Assembly: GCF_027853965.1 (NCBI RefSeq)
Contig: NZ_JAQGLB010000002.1
Span: 372,001-436,000 of the forward strand
Direction: 5' to 3'
Origin: Saccharopolyspora indica
Lineage (GTDB): Bacteria > Actinomycetota > Actinomycetes > Mycobacteriales > Pseudonocardiaceae
DNA length: 64,000 nt
Translations under genes and position numbers: made by a program
In this document: positions 45,352 through 54,458 of the stretch, one piece after another
Position numbering within the stretch: position 1 is the first letter of the stretch
Layout: each line of letters begins with the position of its first letter
The notes under the pieces: generated by a model
Seen by the model: only the letters and a program-made list of their open reading frames with translations
The model's database searches: none
Told to the model about the DNA's origin: nothing

Positions 45352-46251
45352 CTAGGCCAGGCGCAATCGCGGGCCGAGCTCGCGGGCGAGGCTGGTGGTC
45401 AGCGACCGGAACGTCCGCACCGCCGGGCTCCGGTCGTCCGAGCGGGTGGCCAGCACGCTGTGCTCGGGCGGCGCGTCCAGCACCGGCACGCAGACCGTGC
45501 CCGGCCACGGGTAGTACCGCTGGAAGGACTCCAGCGCGGAGCCGGCGCCCCGCCCGGCGGCCGCCGTGGTCAGCACCTCGTGCGGGGTCACCGCGTGCGA
45601 CCGGCTGCGGTGCGGGGACAGCCCGCCGCGCGCGTCGGCGAAGTAGAGGTAGTCGCTGAACTGGCGCGGGGTGTGCTCGGGGAGGCTGACGTAGGGCAGT
45701 TCGAGCACGTCGTCGAGGCGCACGGCCGCCGCGTCGGCCAGCTCCCAGGACGCGGGCACCACGACGATGCGCCGCTCGGTGGTCACCACGTCCACGGCGA
45801 TCCGCTCGTCCACCGGGGCCGGTCGCACGAACGCCACGTCGACCCGGTTCTGCACCAGCGCCGAGACGTGCTCGGTGAAGTCCAGGGCGACGAACTCGAC
45901 CGGTACCTCCGGGCAGGCCCGCTGGAACGCCTGCACTGCGGCGGGCGTGAGCTCGGCCGAGCCGTTGCTCATGACGCCGACCCGCAGCACCTGCGCCGCC
46001 TCGGCCTCCGCCACGTCGGCCATCGCCGCGTCCAGCGCGGCCAGCAGGCCGCGGGCGTGCCCGACGAACCGCTCACCGGCCGGGGTGAGCCGCACCGGCG
46101 AGCGTTCCAGGAGGTGGACGCCGAGGTCGTGCTCCAGCTGCTTGATGTGCGCGGTGACGGACGCCGGCGACCGGAACAGCCGCTCGGCGGCCTTGCCGAA
46201 GTGTCCTTCCTCCGCGACCGCCAGGAAGGACGTCAACCGACGCAGGTCCAT
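45352..46251 (-). CDS. LysR-family transcriptional regulator
   Basis: 299 residues: N-terminal HTH (MDLRRLTSFLAVAEEGHFGKAAERLFRSPASVTAHIKQLEHDLGVHLLERS) and a two-lobed effector domain (LRVGVMSNGSAELTPAAVQAF). ATG 46251 is the standard LysR start; the longer frame is not supported. Divergent from an MFS gene 130 bp away, its likely target. Confidence 0.9.
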   Translation of the reverse strand: MDLRRLTSFLAVAEEGHFGKAAERLFRSPASVTAHIKQLEHDLGVHLLERSPVRLTPAGERFVGHARGLLAALDAAMADVAEAEAAQVLRVGVMSNGSAELTPAAVQAFQRACPEVPVEFVALDFTEHVSALVQNRVDVAFVRPAPVDERIAVDVVTTERRIVVVPASWELADAAAVRLDDVLELPYVSLPEHTPRQFSDYLYFADARGGLSPHRSRSHAVTPHEVLTTAAAGRGAGSALESFQRYYPWPGTVCVPVLDAPPEHSVLATRSDDRSPAVRTFRSLTTSLARELGPRLRLA

Positions 46252-46381
46252 ACCCGCAGCGTACGAAGCGCGGGCGCCGGAATCGCGGGGGAATCTCCGC
46301 GCGAGGCGAGGATCACGGCCGCGTTCACGAATCCTGAACGGCTGGTGCGGTGGTACACCCCGGCGGCTTAGAACGACTGCT

Positions 46382-47608
46382 GTGCAGAACAAGTGGTTGC
46401 CCGCAGCGTTCCTGATGACCGCGGCGGGCTGGGGTGCGAATCAGTTCTCGCCGCTGCTGGGCGCCTACCAGCACGACCTGGGACTGTCCGCCAACGCGAC
46501 GACGGGCCTGCTCGCGCTCTACGTGGTCGGCCTGCTGCCGGGCCTGCTGCTCGGCGGCCCGCTGGCCGACCGGCGGGGACGGCGCCCGGTCGTCCTCGCC
46601 GCGGTCGTGGTCAACGCCGTGGCGACGGTGGCGCTCATGCTCGGCGTGGACCTGGCCGCCTGGCTGGTGGTGGGGCGGTTGCTGACCGGCCTGAGCACGG
46701 GTGCGGTGCTGGCCGCGGGCAGTGCGTGGGTCCGGGAGCTGTCGCACCCGCCGTTCGGGACGGCGGTCGAGGACGGTGCCGGTGCGCGCCGGGCCGGGGT
46801 GATGCTCTCGATGGGCTTCAGCGTCAGCGGTCTGGTGTCCGCTCTGATCGCGCAGTGGGGGCCGCATCCGCTGGTCATCGCGTACCTGCCGCACCTGCTG
46901 CTGTCCGCGGCCGGTGTGGTGCTGGCGCTGTCCTGCCCGGAGACGCGCTCCGCCGGGAGCGATTCCGGAGCGCGCGGCGGTGGGATCGGGGATCCGCGGT
47001 TCCGGCGTCTCGTGCTGCCCGTCGCGCCGTGGGTGTTCGTCGGGCCGACGGTCGCGTTCGGGACGCTTCCCGGCCTGGTGACCAGCGACCTGCCGGGTCT
47101 TGAGACGGTCTACGCCGGTGTCACCGCACTGATCACGCCGGGGCTCGGGGCGGTCGTGCAGCCGATCGCGCGCCGGGTCGCCCAGCGCGGCGAGCGCGTT
47201 CCGGCCGTCGTCGGGCTCCTGGTGCTCGCGGCCGGGCTCGCGCTGGCGGCGGCCTCGGTGCTGTGGGAGATGCCGTGGTGGGCGCTGGTGGCCTGCCTGC
47301 TGATGGGCACCGGGTACGGGTTCAGCGTGACCTTCTGCCTGACCGTGGTGGGCCGGATCGCCGGGCCTGCCGGGCTGGCCCGGCTCACCGCCGTGTTCTG
47401 GTGCATCGCCTACCTCGGCTTCTGCACGCCGTTGGCGATCAGCCTGCTCGCCCCGGTGGCCTCGGCGCAGGTCCTGCTGCTCGTGCTGGTCGGCCTCGCG
47501 CTGATCACCTGCGCGGCGGTGTCAGCCGGCGACCAGCCCGACCGAGATGGTCAGGAACGCCGCCGCGCTGACCACATCCAGCGACTTCGAGACTCGGGGG
47601 TTCTGTAG
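46382..47608 (+). CDS. MFS transporter
   Basis: 408 residues with about twelve membrane helices and the MFS A-motif GGPLADRRGRRPVV between helices 2 and 3. Drug-exporter-like, substrate unknown. GTG 46382 has a TAGAAC a few bases upstream and no ribosome-binding site. The last 29 residues (after AVSAGDQ) are polar and arginine-rich and are read from DNA that also encodes the end of the convergent LysE gene (overlap 47522-47608), so the C-terminus may be a recent extension. Confidence 0.85.
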   Translation: MQNKWLPAAFLMTAAGWGANQFSPLLGAYQHDLGLSANATTGLLALYVVGLLPGLLLGGPLADRRGRRPVVLAAVVVNAVATVALMLGVDLAAWLVVGRLLTGLSTGAVLAAGSAWVRELSHPPFGTAVEDGAGARRAGVMLSMGFSVSGLVSALIAQWGPHPLVIAYLPHLLLSAAGVVLALSCPETRSAGSDSGARGGGIGDPRFRRLVLPVAPWVFVGPTVAFGTLPGLVTSDLPGLETVYAGVTALITPGLGAVVQPIARRVAQRGERVPAVVGLLVLAAGLALAAASVLWEMPWWALVACLLMGTGYGFSVTFCLTVVGRIAGPAGLARLTAVFWCIAYLGFCTPLAISLLAPVASAQVLLLVLVGLALITCAAVSAGDQPDRDGQERRRADHIQRLRDSGVL

Positions 47609-48154
47609 CCGGTCGGCGATCTTCGCGGCGCCGAGCACCATCGAGGCCTCCCAGACCAGGGCCAGCACCAGGAACACCACGCCGAGCATCACCAGCTGCA
47701 GCGCGGGCTGCGCGGCGGAGCCCACGAACTGCGGCAGGAAAGCCAGGCTGAACAGCAGCATCTTCGGGTTGGTGAGGTTGCTGAACAGGCCGCGCAGGTA
47801 GGGGTTGGAGTTGTCCACCGGCGGTCCGCTGAGCGTGCCCTCGGCGGTCTTCTTCCTGGTCAGCCACAGTCCGCGCAGGATCGAGACGGCCAGGTAGACC
47901 AGGTAGGCGGCGCCGATCCACTTCAGCGTGGACAGCACTGCGGGGTGGCTGGTGACCAGGGCGCCGAGCCCGGAGATCACCAGCGCCACCTGCAGGATGC
48001 TCGCGGTGTGGATCCCGGCCAGCGCGAGCATTCCGGCCCGGCGACCGCGGTTGAGCGAGGTCCGCAGCAGCAGGAAGACGTCGACGCCGGGAGTCAGCAC
48101 GACCACCACGCTCGCCACCAGGAAGGCGGGCAACGGGGTCAGGTCCACGAGCAC
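47522..48154 (-). CDS. LysE/RhtB-family exporter
   Basis: 210 residues, about six membrane helices, with the LysE/RhtB pattern: LTPGVDVFLLLRTSLNRGRRAGMLALAGIHTAS near the start, IGAAYLVYLAVSILRG, and the NPYLRGLFSNLTNPKMLLFSLAFLPQFV segment. Exports amino acids or their analogues. GTG 48154 sits behind GGAGGAGG; the longer frame is not needed. Convergent and overlapping by 87 bp with the MFS gene. Confidence 0.9.
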   Translation of the reverse strand: MLVDLTPLPAFLVASVVVVLTPGVDVFLLLRTSLNRGRRAGMLALAGIHTASILQVALVISGLGALVTSHPAVLSTLKWIGAAYLVYLAVSILRGLWLTRKKTAEGTLSGPPVDNSNPYLRGLFSNLTNPKMLLFSLAFLPQFVGSAAQPALQLVMLGVVFLVLALVWEASMVLGAAKIADRLQNPRVSKSLDVVSAAAFLTISVGLVAG

Positions 48155-48232
48155 GGTTCCTCCTCCAGGGCAGCACAAAGGTGCTGATCACTTGATCGGG
48201 TTGGATCTGTCACCTGTTCAGGCGCAGTTCGC

Positions 48233-48262
48233 GGACCCGGTGCAGGGAGGTGCTCCGGGTCC
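48233..48262. other. GGACCCGG/CCGGGTCC inverted repeat
   Basis: Eight-bp arms (48233-48240, 48255-48262) with a 14-nt loop in the region between the divergent lysE and trypsin 2 genes. The rest of 48155-48441 includes an AT-rich stretch (48310-48356) that is the likely protease promoter. Confidence 0.4.
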
Positions 48263-48441
48263 GTGGCGACGCGGGAAGGATGAGCGGCGGTCGACAGTGA
48301 CGCACTCCGTAAAATTTCCCGGTGTCATCTATCTTAACGAAATATTTTCCTGAAACCGTGTGAGTTGCGCCTCGTAATGTTCCGGTGCCCGAGTGACTAC
48401 GGTGTGCCGTCGGCAAGATCGGCGACAGTGGGAGGCCCGAC

Positions 48442-49248
48442 GTGGCGCGTGGCAGGACCGGAACCGCAGTGCGGCGGCTCGTGATCACCGGTGCGGTGGC
48501 GGCGCTGGCCGGGATGCAGCCGTCGGCGGCGGGCGCGGCGGAAGACCCGCAGGCGCGGGTGCTCGGCGGCACCGAGGCCACGACCGAGGAAGCCCCGTGG
48601 CTGGTCGCCCTGGCCGACGACCAGGGCCGCCAGTTCTGCGGCGGCACGCTGCTGACCCCGGTGAAGGTGGTCACGGCTGCGCACTGCATGCAGGAGCCGC
48701 TCACCGGCGGCCCGCGCGAGCCGCAGCGGCTGCGCGCGATCGCCGGCCGCACCGACCTGAGCACCGCCGACGGCACGGTCGCCGAGGTGGACCGGGTCTG
48801 GGTGCACCCGGGCTTCCGCGGCTACACCAGCGGCGACGACGTGGCGGTCCTGACGCTGCGCCGGCCGATGCCCCAGCCGCTGCTGGAGGTGGTCGACCAG
48901 GGCGAGACCGAGCCCTACCGGCCCGGCACGGTCGGCCGCGTCTACGGCTGGGGCAAGACCAGCGAATCGGGACGGCCGTCGACGACCCTGCGCGCGGTGG
49001 ACGTCCCGGTCACGACCGACGAGGCCTGCCGCGCCGCCTACCCGAACTACGACCCGCGGAGCATGTTCTGCGCCGGAGTGCCCGAAGGCGGCCGCGACGC
49101 GTGCGCCGGGGACTCGGGCGGCCCGATCGTGGCGGACAACCGCCTGATCGGGGTCGTCTCCTACGGCACCGGTTGCGGCCGGCCGAACACGCCGGGCGTC
49201 TACACCCGCCTGTCCAGCTACGCCGACGAGCTCGCCGCGCAGCTCTGA
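48442..49248 (+). CDS. Secreted trypsin-like serine protease 2
   Basis: 268 residues, the same length and plan as trypsin 1. Signal peptide to about residue 32, mature start VLGG at 40, preceded by an Arg, so self-activation is possible. His in TAAHC, Asp in GDDVAVLTL, Ser in GDSGGP, and specificity Asp in RDACAGDSGG, again trypsin-like. GTG 48442 follows GGGAGG. The two copies are separated by C2, a LysR/MFS pair and LysE, so the duplication is dispersed. Confidence 0.92.
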   Translation: MARGRTGTAVRRLVITGAVAALAGMQPSAAGAAEDPQARVLGGTEATTEEAPWLVALADDQGRQFCGGTLLTPVKVVTAAHCMQEPLTGGPREPQRLRAIAGRTDLSTADGTVAEVDRVWVHPGFRGYTSGDDVAVLTLRRPMPQPLLEVVDQGETEPYRPGTVGRVYGWGKTSESGRPSTTLRAVDVPVTTDEACRAAYPNYDPRSMFCAGVPEGGRDACAGDSGGPIVADNRLIGVVSYGTGCGRPNTPGVYTRLSSYADELAAQL

Positions 49249-49384
49249 GAGCACTGTCGGCGGATGCCGTCTTGGAGTGCGCACGCAGGTTCCGCCAAGC
49301 GACCGTCCGCGCAACGCGACCACCAACGGGCTTCGGTGGGAAAACCGGTTGAAGCGCCGCTCGGCCTGACGGAGGCTGAGCGGT

Positions 49385-49996
49385 GTGAAAGATCGGGAAA
49401 GCACCGAATATCGCGCCGTCCGGGCGCAGCACACGGCGACGTCCATCACGGTCTACCAGGCCTACTCGGCGGAGATCGCCGACGCGGCCTTGGCGGCCGG
49501 GACGTTCGCGCCGCCGTTCAAGCGCGAGCGCATGACGTGGATCAAGCCGTCGTTCCGGTGGATGGCCTACCGCTGCGGCTGGGCGACCAAGCCGAACCAG
49601 GAGCGCGTGCTCGCCGTCGAGATCACCCGCGAGGGCTTCGAGCGGGCGCTCGAGCACGCCAGCCTGAGCCACTTCGAACCGGACACCCACGGCACCCGCG
49701 AGCAGTGGGCGGAGCAGCAGCGGACGAGCCCGGTCCGGGTCCAGTGGGACCCGGAACGAGACCTCCACCTCCGGCCGCTGGGGCACCGCTCCATCCAAAT
49801 AGGACTCGGCGGCGAAGCGGTGCACCACTACGTGGACGACTGGATCGTCGCCCTCACCGACGTGACCCCGGCGATGCGCGAGACGGCGGAGCTGGTGGCG
49901 GCAGGAGACCTCGAAGCGGCCCGGGCGAGCCTGCCGAAGGAAGACCCGTACCCGCTGCCGGAGAACATCGCCCGCCGCCTCGGTGCCACCGGATGA
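49385..49996 (+). CDS. DUF4291 protein
   Basis: 203 residues with the DUF4291 pattern: YRAVRAQHTATSITVYQAYSAEIADAAL, FKRERMTWIKPSFRWMAYRCGWATKPNQERVLAVEITREGFE, and RSIQIGLGGEAVHHYVDDWIVALTDVT. No function is established for the family that I know of; the conserved Arg/Trp/His residues suggest an enzyme or nucleotide-binding fold. GTG 49385; no neighbour gives a clue. Confidence 0.85.
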   Translation: MKDRESTEYRAVRAQHTATSITVYQAYSAEIADAALAAGTFAPPFKRERMTWIKPSFRWMAYRCGWATKPNQERVLAVEITREGFERALEHASLSHFEPDTHGTREQWAEQQRTSPVRVQWDPERDLHLRPLGHRSIQIGLGGEAVHHYVDDWIVALTDVTPAMRETAELVAAGDLEAARASLPKEDPYPLPENIARRLGATG

Positions 49997-50099
49997 CCAC
50001 GAGCCCGCGTCGGGACTGCTCCCGCCGGGGGAGTGGCGTTGACTACTCCGGTGCAGGTGAATGCGGGTTTCGAGACCCCGTTGTGATATCCAAGTAGGG

Positions 50100-50567
50100 A
50101 TGACCCTCCAGCCGCTCGCGACCGCCGTCCACCGCGCCTACACCGCGGACCTGGACGCCGAGGACTTCTACCGGATGCTGCGCCTGCGCGTCGACGTGTT
50201 CATCGTCGAGCAGGAGTGCCCGTACCCGGAGCTGGACGGGCGCGACCTGGAGGCGACCACCCGGCACTTCTGGATCGACTCCGCCGACGGGTACGTCCTG
50301 GGCTACCTGCGGCTGCTGGAAGATCCCGACGGCACGTTCCGGATCGGGCGGGTGTGCACCGCCAAGTCCGCGCGCGGGCTCGGCCTGGCGCGCAAGCTGA
50401 TGCGCGCCGCCGTCGCCGAGGTGCAGCACGCGCCCGCGGTGCTCGCCGCGCAGACCTACGCCACGGAGTTCTACCGCTCCTTCGGGTTCGCCGAGGACGG
50501 CGAGGAGTACCTCGAGGACGGCATCCCGCACATCGACATGCGCCGGGAACCGCGCCGCCGGGCGTAG
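50100..50567 (+). CDS. ElaA-family GNAT acetyltransferase
   Basis: 155 residues matching the ElaA subgroup: LRVDVFIVEQECPYPELDGRDLEATTRHFWI at about 30-60, RIGRVCTAKSARGLGLARKLM for acetyl-CoA, and YATEFYRSFGFAEDGEEYLEDGIPHIDM at the end. Substrate unknown. ATG 50100 gives the usual ElaA length; GTG 50061 is open in the same frame but lacks support. Confidence 0.9.
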   Translation: MTLQPLATAVHRAYTADLDAEDFYRMLRLRVDVFIVEQECPYPELDGRDLEATTRHFWIDSADGYVLGYLRLLEDPDGTFRIGRVCTAKSARGLGLARKLMRAAVAEVQHAPAVLAAQTYATEFYRSFGFAEDGEEYLEDGIPHIDMRREPRRRA

Positions 50568-50615
50568 CTCGCGTTCGGTTCCACGACAGCGGCCCGAAAA
50601 GCGCCCGCCGCCGCG

Positions 50616-51353
50616 TCATCCGGCGTCGAACGCCGTGTCGCGGGGGACCTCCTCCCACGCGGCGAGCTCGTCCCGCACCGAATCCAGGTGCCCGACGAGG
50701 GCGTCGACCGCGTCGCCGCCGAGAGCGAGCCGCAGCGGGGTGTTCTCGGTGTTCAGCGCCAGCTGGATCGCCGCCGCGGCTTTCGCCGGATCCCCGGGTT
50801 GCGCGCCGTCGCCGCCCCGCACCGCGTTCCTGGTGGCGCCGACCTTCTCCGCGTACACCGGGTTCTCCGCGGAGAAGTGGGCCGCGCTCTTGCCGAACAG
50901 GTTGGTGCGGAAGGCACCGGGTTCCACGATCAGCACCTTGATGCCGAACGGCGCCACCTCGTCGGCCAGGCCCTCGGACAGCTGCTCCAGCGCCGCCTTG
51001 GTCGCGCTGTACGCGGAGAACCCGGCGAAGGACAGCTGCCCGCCGAGGCTGCTCATGTTCACGATCGATCCGCTGCCCCGCTCCCGCATCTGCGGCAGCA
51101 GCGCCCGGGTCAGCCGGGCCGGGCCGAACACGTGCAGCTCGAACAGGTCGCGCAGTTCCTGGTCGGTGGTCTCCTCGAACGCCCCGACCTGCGTGCGCCC
51201 GGCGTTGTTCACCAGCACGTCCACCCGTCCGTAGCGGGCGAGCACGTCGGCGGCCACCGCGTCGACCCGCTCGCCGTCGGTGACGTCGAGGGCGATCGCC
51301 TCCACCCGGTCCGGGTGCGCGGCGACCAGGTCGGCCAGCGCCCCGGTCCGGCG
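50616..51353 (-). pseudogene. Short-chain dehydrogenase, N-terminus deleted
   Basis: About 245 residues of a classical SDR remain, from RRTGALADLVAAHPDRVEAIALDVTD through NNAG, the catalytic Ser and YSATK (FSAYSATKAALEQL) to the natural C-terminus. The first 30 or so residues with the TGxxxGxG cofactor loop are missing. Going upstream the frame runs straight into the antisense of a LysR gene that has lost its own N-terminus. No start with a ribosome-binding site is seen at the break (51351-51358), so it is almost certainly non-functional. Confidence 0.82.
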
Positions 51354-51355
51354 GG

Positions 51356-52012
51356 GTGGAGGACGCGAAGGCCGCCGAGCAGCACACCCTGGTGATCGGC
51401 ATGTCCACCAGCCCGGGCCGCGGGTTGCTGCCCGCCCTGCGGACCCGGCTGGCAACCCTGTGCCCGAGCGCACGACCCGTTCTGCGGCAGGTCGGCTGGG
51501 CCGACCCCAGCGCCGGACTGGCCGACGGATCCAGCGATGTCGCGTTCGTCTGGTTACCGCTCCCCGACGGTGATCGCTACCGGTACGAGGTGGTGGCCCG
51601 GGAACCGCGCCTCGTGGCGCTGCCGCACGATCACGCCTCGGCGGCCCGTGCCGCAGCCGATCCCGATGGCGCGGTGGACTTCGCCGATCTCCTCGACGAG
51701 CCGTTCCTCGCGTTGCCGCCCGAGGCCGGGCCGCTGCGGGACCACTGGTTGGCCTTGGACGCGCGGGGTGGTCGCGCACCCCGGATCGGCGGGGTGGTGG
51801 CCAGCGCGGAGGAGACCCACGAGGCGGTCGCCAACGGACAGGGGGTGGTGCTGCTGGCAGCGGGCAACGCGCCGATCGTCGTCCGGGACGAGGTGATCGC
51901 AGTCCCGGTCCGCGGCATCTCCCCGTCGCGCCTGGCGGTGGCCGCCCGCGAGGACGACGACCGGCCGGCGGTGCTGGCCTACCTGGCGGCGGCGAAGATC
52001 GGCGCCCGCTAG
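51356..52012 (+). pseudogene. LysR-type regulator, DNA-binding domain deleted
   Basis: 218 residues that begin in the linker helix (VEDAKAAEQHTLVIGMSTSPGRGLLPALR) and cover the full LysR effector domain to the C-terminus; the HTH of about 85 residues is absent. GTG 51356 exists but without a convincing ribosome-binding site. It abuts the truncated SDR head to head. LysR genes are often divergent from the SDR they regulate, so one deletion of the middle explains both losses. Confidence 0.8.
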
Positions 52013-52079
52013 TGGTGCGCGTCTCGCCCGGTTGGTCCACCGCGCCGGGTCTGCGACGATGCTCCATGATCCGAATGCA

Positions 52080-52230
52080 AGGGGTGCGGCAGGAAGCCGG
52101 TGCGAATCCGGCACGGTCGGCGCCACTGTGACCGGGGAGCGGCCCTCCCCCGAGAGCCACCGGGGCGACCTGGGAAGGCCGGAGGGGCGCGGAGATCCGG
52201 GAGTCAGGACACTGCACCCCCTTGTTCCCG
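52080..52230 (+). ncRNA. Cobalamin riboswitch
   Basis: The B12-box sequence GCCACTG at 52122-52128 is preceded by the characteristic GCCGG-tgcgaat-CCGGC stem-loop (52096-52112) and followed by CCGGGGAGC and, at 52201, GAGTCAGGAC, the usual 3' element. It ends about 40 nt before the chelatase ATG. With adenosyl- or hydroxocobalamin bound it would lower expression of the cobalamin genes downstream. Confidence 0.9.
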
Positions 52231-52267
52231 CCACCGGGGCGTCCGCACCCCGAGGAAGGAACCCGGC

Positions 52268-54283
52268 ATGACCGCTGTTCCGCGCTTCCCCTTCTCAGCC
52301 GTCGTCGGCCACGACGATCTGCGGCTGGCGCTGCTGCTCAACGCCGTGCACCCGCGCATCGGCGGCGTGCTGGTGCGAGGTGAGAAGGGCACGGCGAAAT
52401 CCACCGTGGTGCGCGCGCTCGCCTCGCTGCTGCCGCCGCTGGACGTGATCGCCGACTGCCGCTTCGGGTGCGCCCCGGCCGGCCCCGACCCGCAGTGCCC
52501 GGACGGGCCGCACGACTCGGCCGCGGCGCAGCGCCCGGCGCAGCTCGTCGAACTGCCGGTGGGCGCCACCGAGGACCGCCTGATCGGTTCGCTCGACCTG
52601 GAGCGGGCGCTGACCGAGGGCGTCCGCGCCTTCCAACCCGGTCTGCTCGCCGCCGCCCACCGCGGCGTGCTCTACGTCGACGAGGTCAACCTGCTGCACG
52701 ACCACCTGGTCGACCTGCTGCTGGACGCCGCCGCGATGGGCCGCGCGCACGTCGAGCGGGAAGGCGTTTCGATCTCGCACGCGGCGTCGTTCCTGCTGGT
52801 GGGGACGATGAACCCGGAGGAGGGCGAGCTGCGGCCGCAGCTGCTCGACCGGTTCGGCCTCACCGTGCACGTCGCGGCGTCGCGGGAAGTCGCGACCCGC
52901 ACCGAGGTGGTCCGCCGCAGGCTGGCCTTCGAAGCCGACCCGGCCGGGTTCGCCGCGAAGTGGGCCGAGGCCGACGCGGAACTCGCCGAGAGCATCCGCA
53001 TCGCGCGCGACCGGGTCTCGCAGGTGGAGCTGCCGGACGCCGAGCTCCGCCGGATCTCCGCGCTGTGCGCGTCCTTCGACGTCGACGGGATGCGCGCCGA
53101 CCTCGTGCTCGCCCGCACCGCGGTCGCGCACGCGGCCTGGCGCGGAGCCGACGCGGTCGCGGCGGAGGACGTCGAGGCGGCCGCCCGGCTCGCACTGCCG
53201 CACCGGCGCCGCCGGGACCCCTTCGACGAGCCCGGCATGGCCGAGGACCAGCTGGAACAGGCGCTCGCCGAGGCGGCGGAGCACGCCGAGGACGACGGGC
53301 CGGAGCCGCCGGAAGGGCCGGACGGCCCGGACGGTGGCGGGCAGGCTCCGACGGAGCCGACGGAGCCGTCCGGCGGAGGCGGCGCGGAGGAGCGCAGCGA
53401 CGGGCGCGCGCCGGCGGACAAGGCGCCGGCGGCGCCGACGCCGGCGTTCCGGGCGCGGCTGCTGGAGGTGCCGGGGCTCGGCGACGGGGCGCCGGGACGG
53501 CGCTCGCGATCGCGGTCGCGGAGCGGCCGGACGACTCGCGCATCCACAGTGGAGGGACATGGCATTCACGTGGCGGCGACCTTGGCGGCCGCTGCGCCGC
53601 ACCAGGTCGCGCGGGGGCGCAGCGGTCCGGGCCTGGTGCTGCGGTCCGACGACCTGCGGCGCGGCATCCGGGAAGGGCGCGAGGGCAACCTGGTGCTGTT
53701 CGCGGTGGACGCCTCCGGGTCGATGGCCGCCAGGGAGCGGATGTCCGCGGTCAGCGGCGCGGTGCTGTCGTTGCTCCGGGACGCCTACCAGCGGCGGGAC
53801 AAGGTCGGGGTGGTGACGTTCCGGGGCGCTTCGGCGGAGCTCGCCCTGCCCCCGACGTCCTCTGTGGACATCGCGGCGGCCCGGATGCGCGGGCTGCGCA
53901 CGGGCGGCCGCACCCCGCTCGCCGACGGGCTGCTGCAGGTGCAGCGGGTGGTGCAGCGCGAGCAGCTGCGTGATCCGCAGCGCCGCGCGCTGGTCGTGCT
54001 GCTCACCGACGGGAAGGCCACCGTGGCGGTGGATTCCGGGCTGAGCGGCCGGGATCGGGCGCAGCGCGCGGTGGCCGACGCGCTGCGGGCCGCCGAGCTG
54101 GTGGCCGGGACCGGCGCCGCGTCGATCGTCGTGGACTGCGAGAACGGGATGGTCCGGCTGGGCCTGGCAGCCAAGCTGGCCGCCGCCCTCGGTGGTCCGT
54201 GCCTGCGGCTCGAAGAGCTCTCCGCGGAGAACGTCGCGGGCGTGGTCCGGGCTGTCCGGGATGAACGCCCGCAGGCCGCTTGA
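52268..54283 (+). CDS. Mg/Co-chelatase subunit, ChlI-ChlD fusion
   Basis: 671 residues. The N-terminal AAA+ ATPase domain (about 10-310) has Walker [10 protein letters not shown], Walker [11 protein letters not shown] and sensor [19 protein letters not shown] low-complexity acidic, Pro/Gly-rich linker (about 320-400) leads to a von Willebrand A domain with MIDAS motif DASGS and TDGKAT. Such BchI/BchD-like proteins work with CobN to insert cobalt into hydrogenobyrinate diamide in aerobic B12 synthesis. The riboswitch upstream and cobO/cobB downstream support that. ATG 52268 is behind GAGGAAGGA. Confidence 0.9.
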   Translation: MTAVPRFPFSAVVGHDDLRLALLLNAVHPRIGGVLVRGEKGTAKSTVVRALASLLPPLDVIADCRFGCAPAGPDPQCPDGPHDSAAAQRPAQLVELPVGATEDRLIGSLDLERALTEGVRAFQPGLLAAAHRGVLYVDEVNLLHDHLVDLLLDAAAMGRAHVEREGVSISHAASFLLVGTMNPEEGELRPQLLDRFGLTVHVAASREVATRTEVVRRRLAFEADPAGFAAKWAEADAELAESIRIARDRVSQVELPDAELRRISALCASFDVDGMRADLVLARTAVAHAAWRGADAVAAEDVEAAARLALPHRRRRDPFDEPGMAEDQLEQALAEAAEHAEDDGPEPPEGPDGPDGGGQAPTEPTEPSGGGGAEERSDGRAPADKAPAAPTPAFRARLLEVPGLGDGAPGRRSRSRSRSGRTTRASTVEGHGIHVAATLAAAAPHQVARGRSGPGLVLRSDDLRRGIREGREGNLVLFAVDASGSMAARERMSAVSGAVLSLLRDAYQRRDKVGVVTFRGASAELALPPTSSVDIAAARMRGLRTGGRTPLADGLLQVQRVVQREQLRDPQRRALVVLLTDGKATVAVDSGLSGRDRAQRAVADALRAAELVAGTGAASIVVDCENGMVRLGLAAKLAAALGGPCLRLEELSAENVAGVVRAVRDERPQAA

Positions 54284-54384
54284 TCTCGTTTTGGTTACGA
54301 GATTGCAGATTGCGAGTACCGACCCACTGGTCGGATTGGTACGGTGACTGCCGTCCACCTGACCCCCAGGGGTGGACTTGCGAA

Positions 54385-54438
54385 GCGCCCCCGCGCTCCC
54401 GGCGACCCCCAGGCCGGTCGAGTGCGGGGGCTCTTTTT
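54385..54438. terminator. Intrinsic terminator after the chelatase gene
   Basis: GCCCCCGC (54387-54394) pairs with GCGGGGGC (54424-54431), followed by TCTTTTT on the plus strand. It separates the chelatase gene from the convergent MFS gene, so riboswitch control stops here. Confidence 0.75.
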
Positions 54439-54458
54439 GCGCCGGATTTCCGCAGTTC

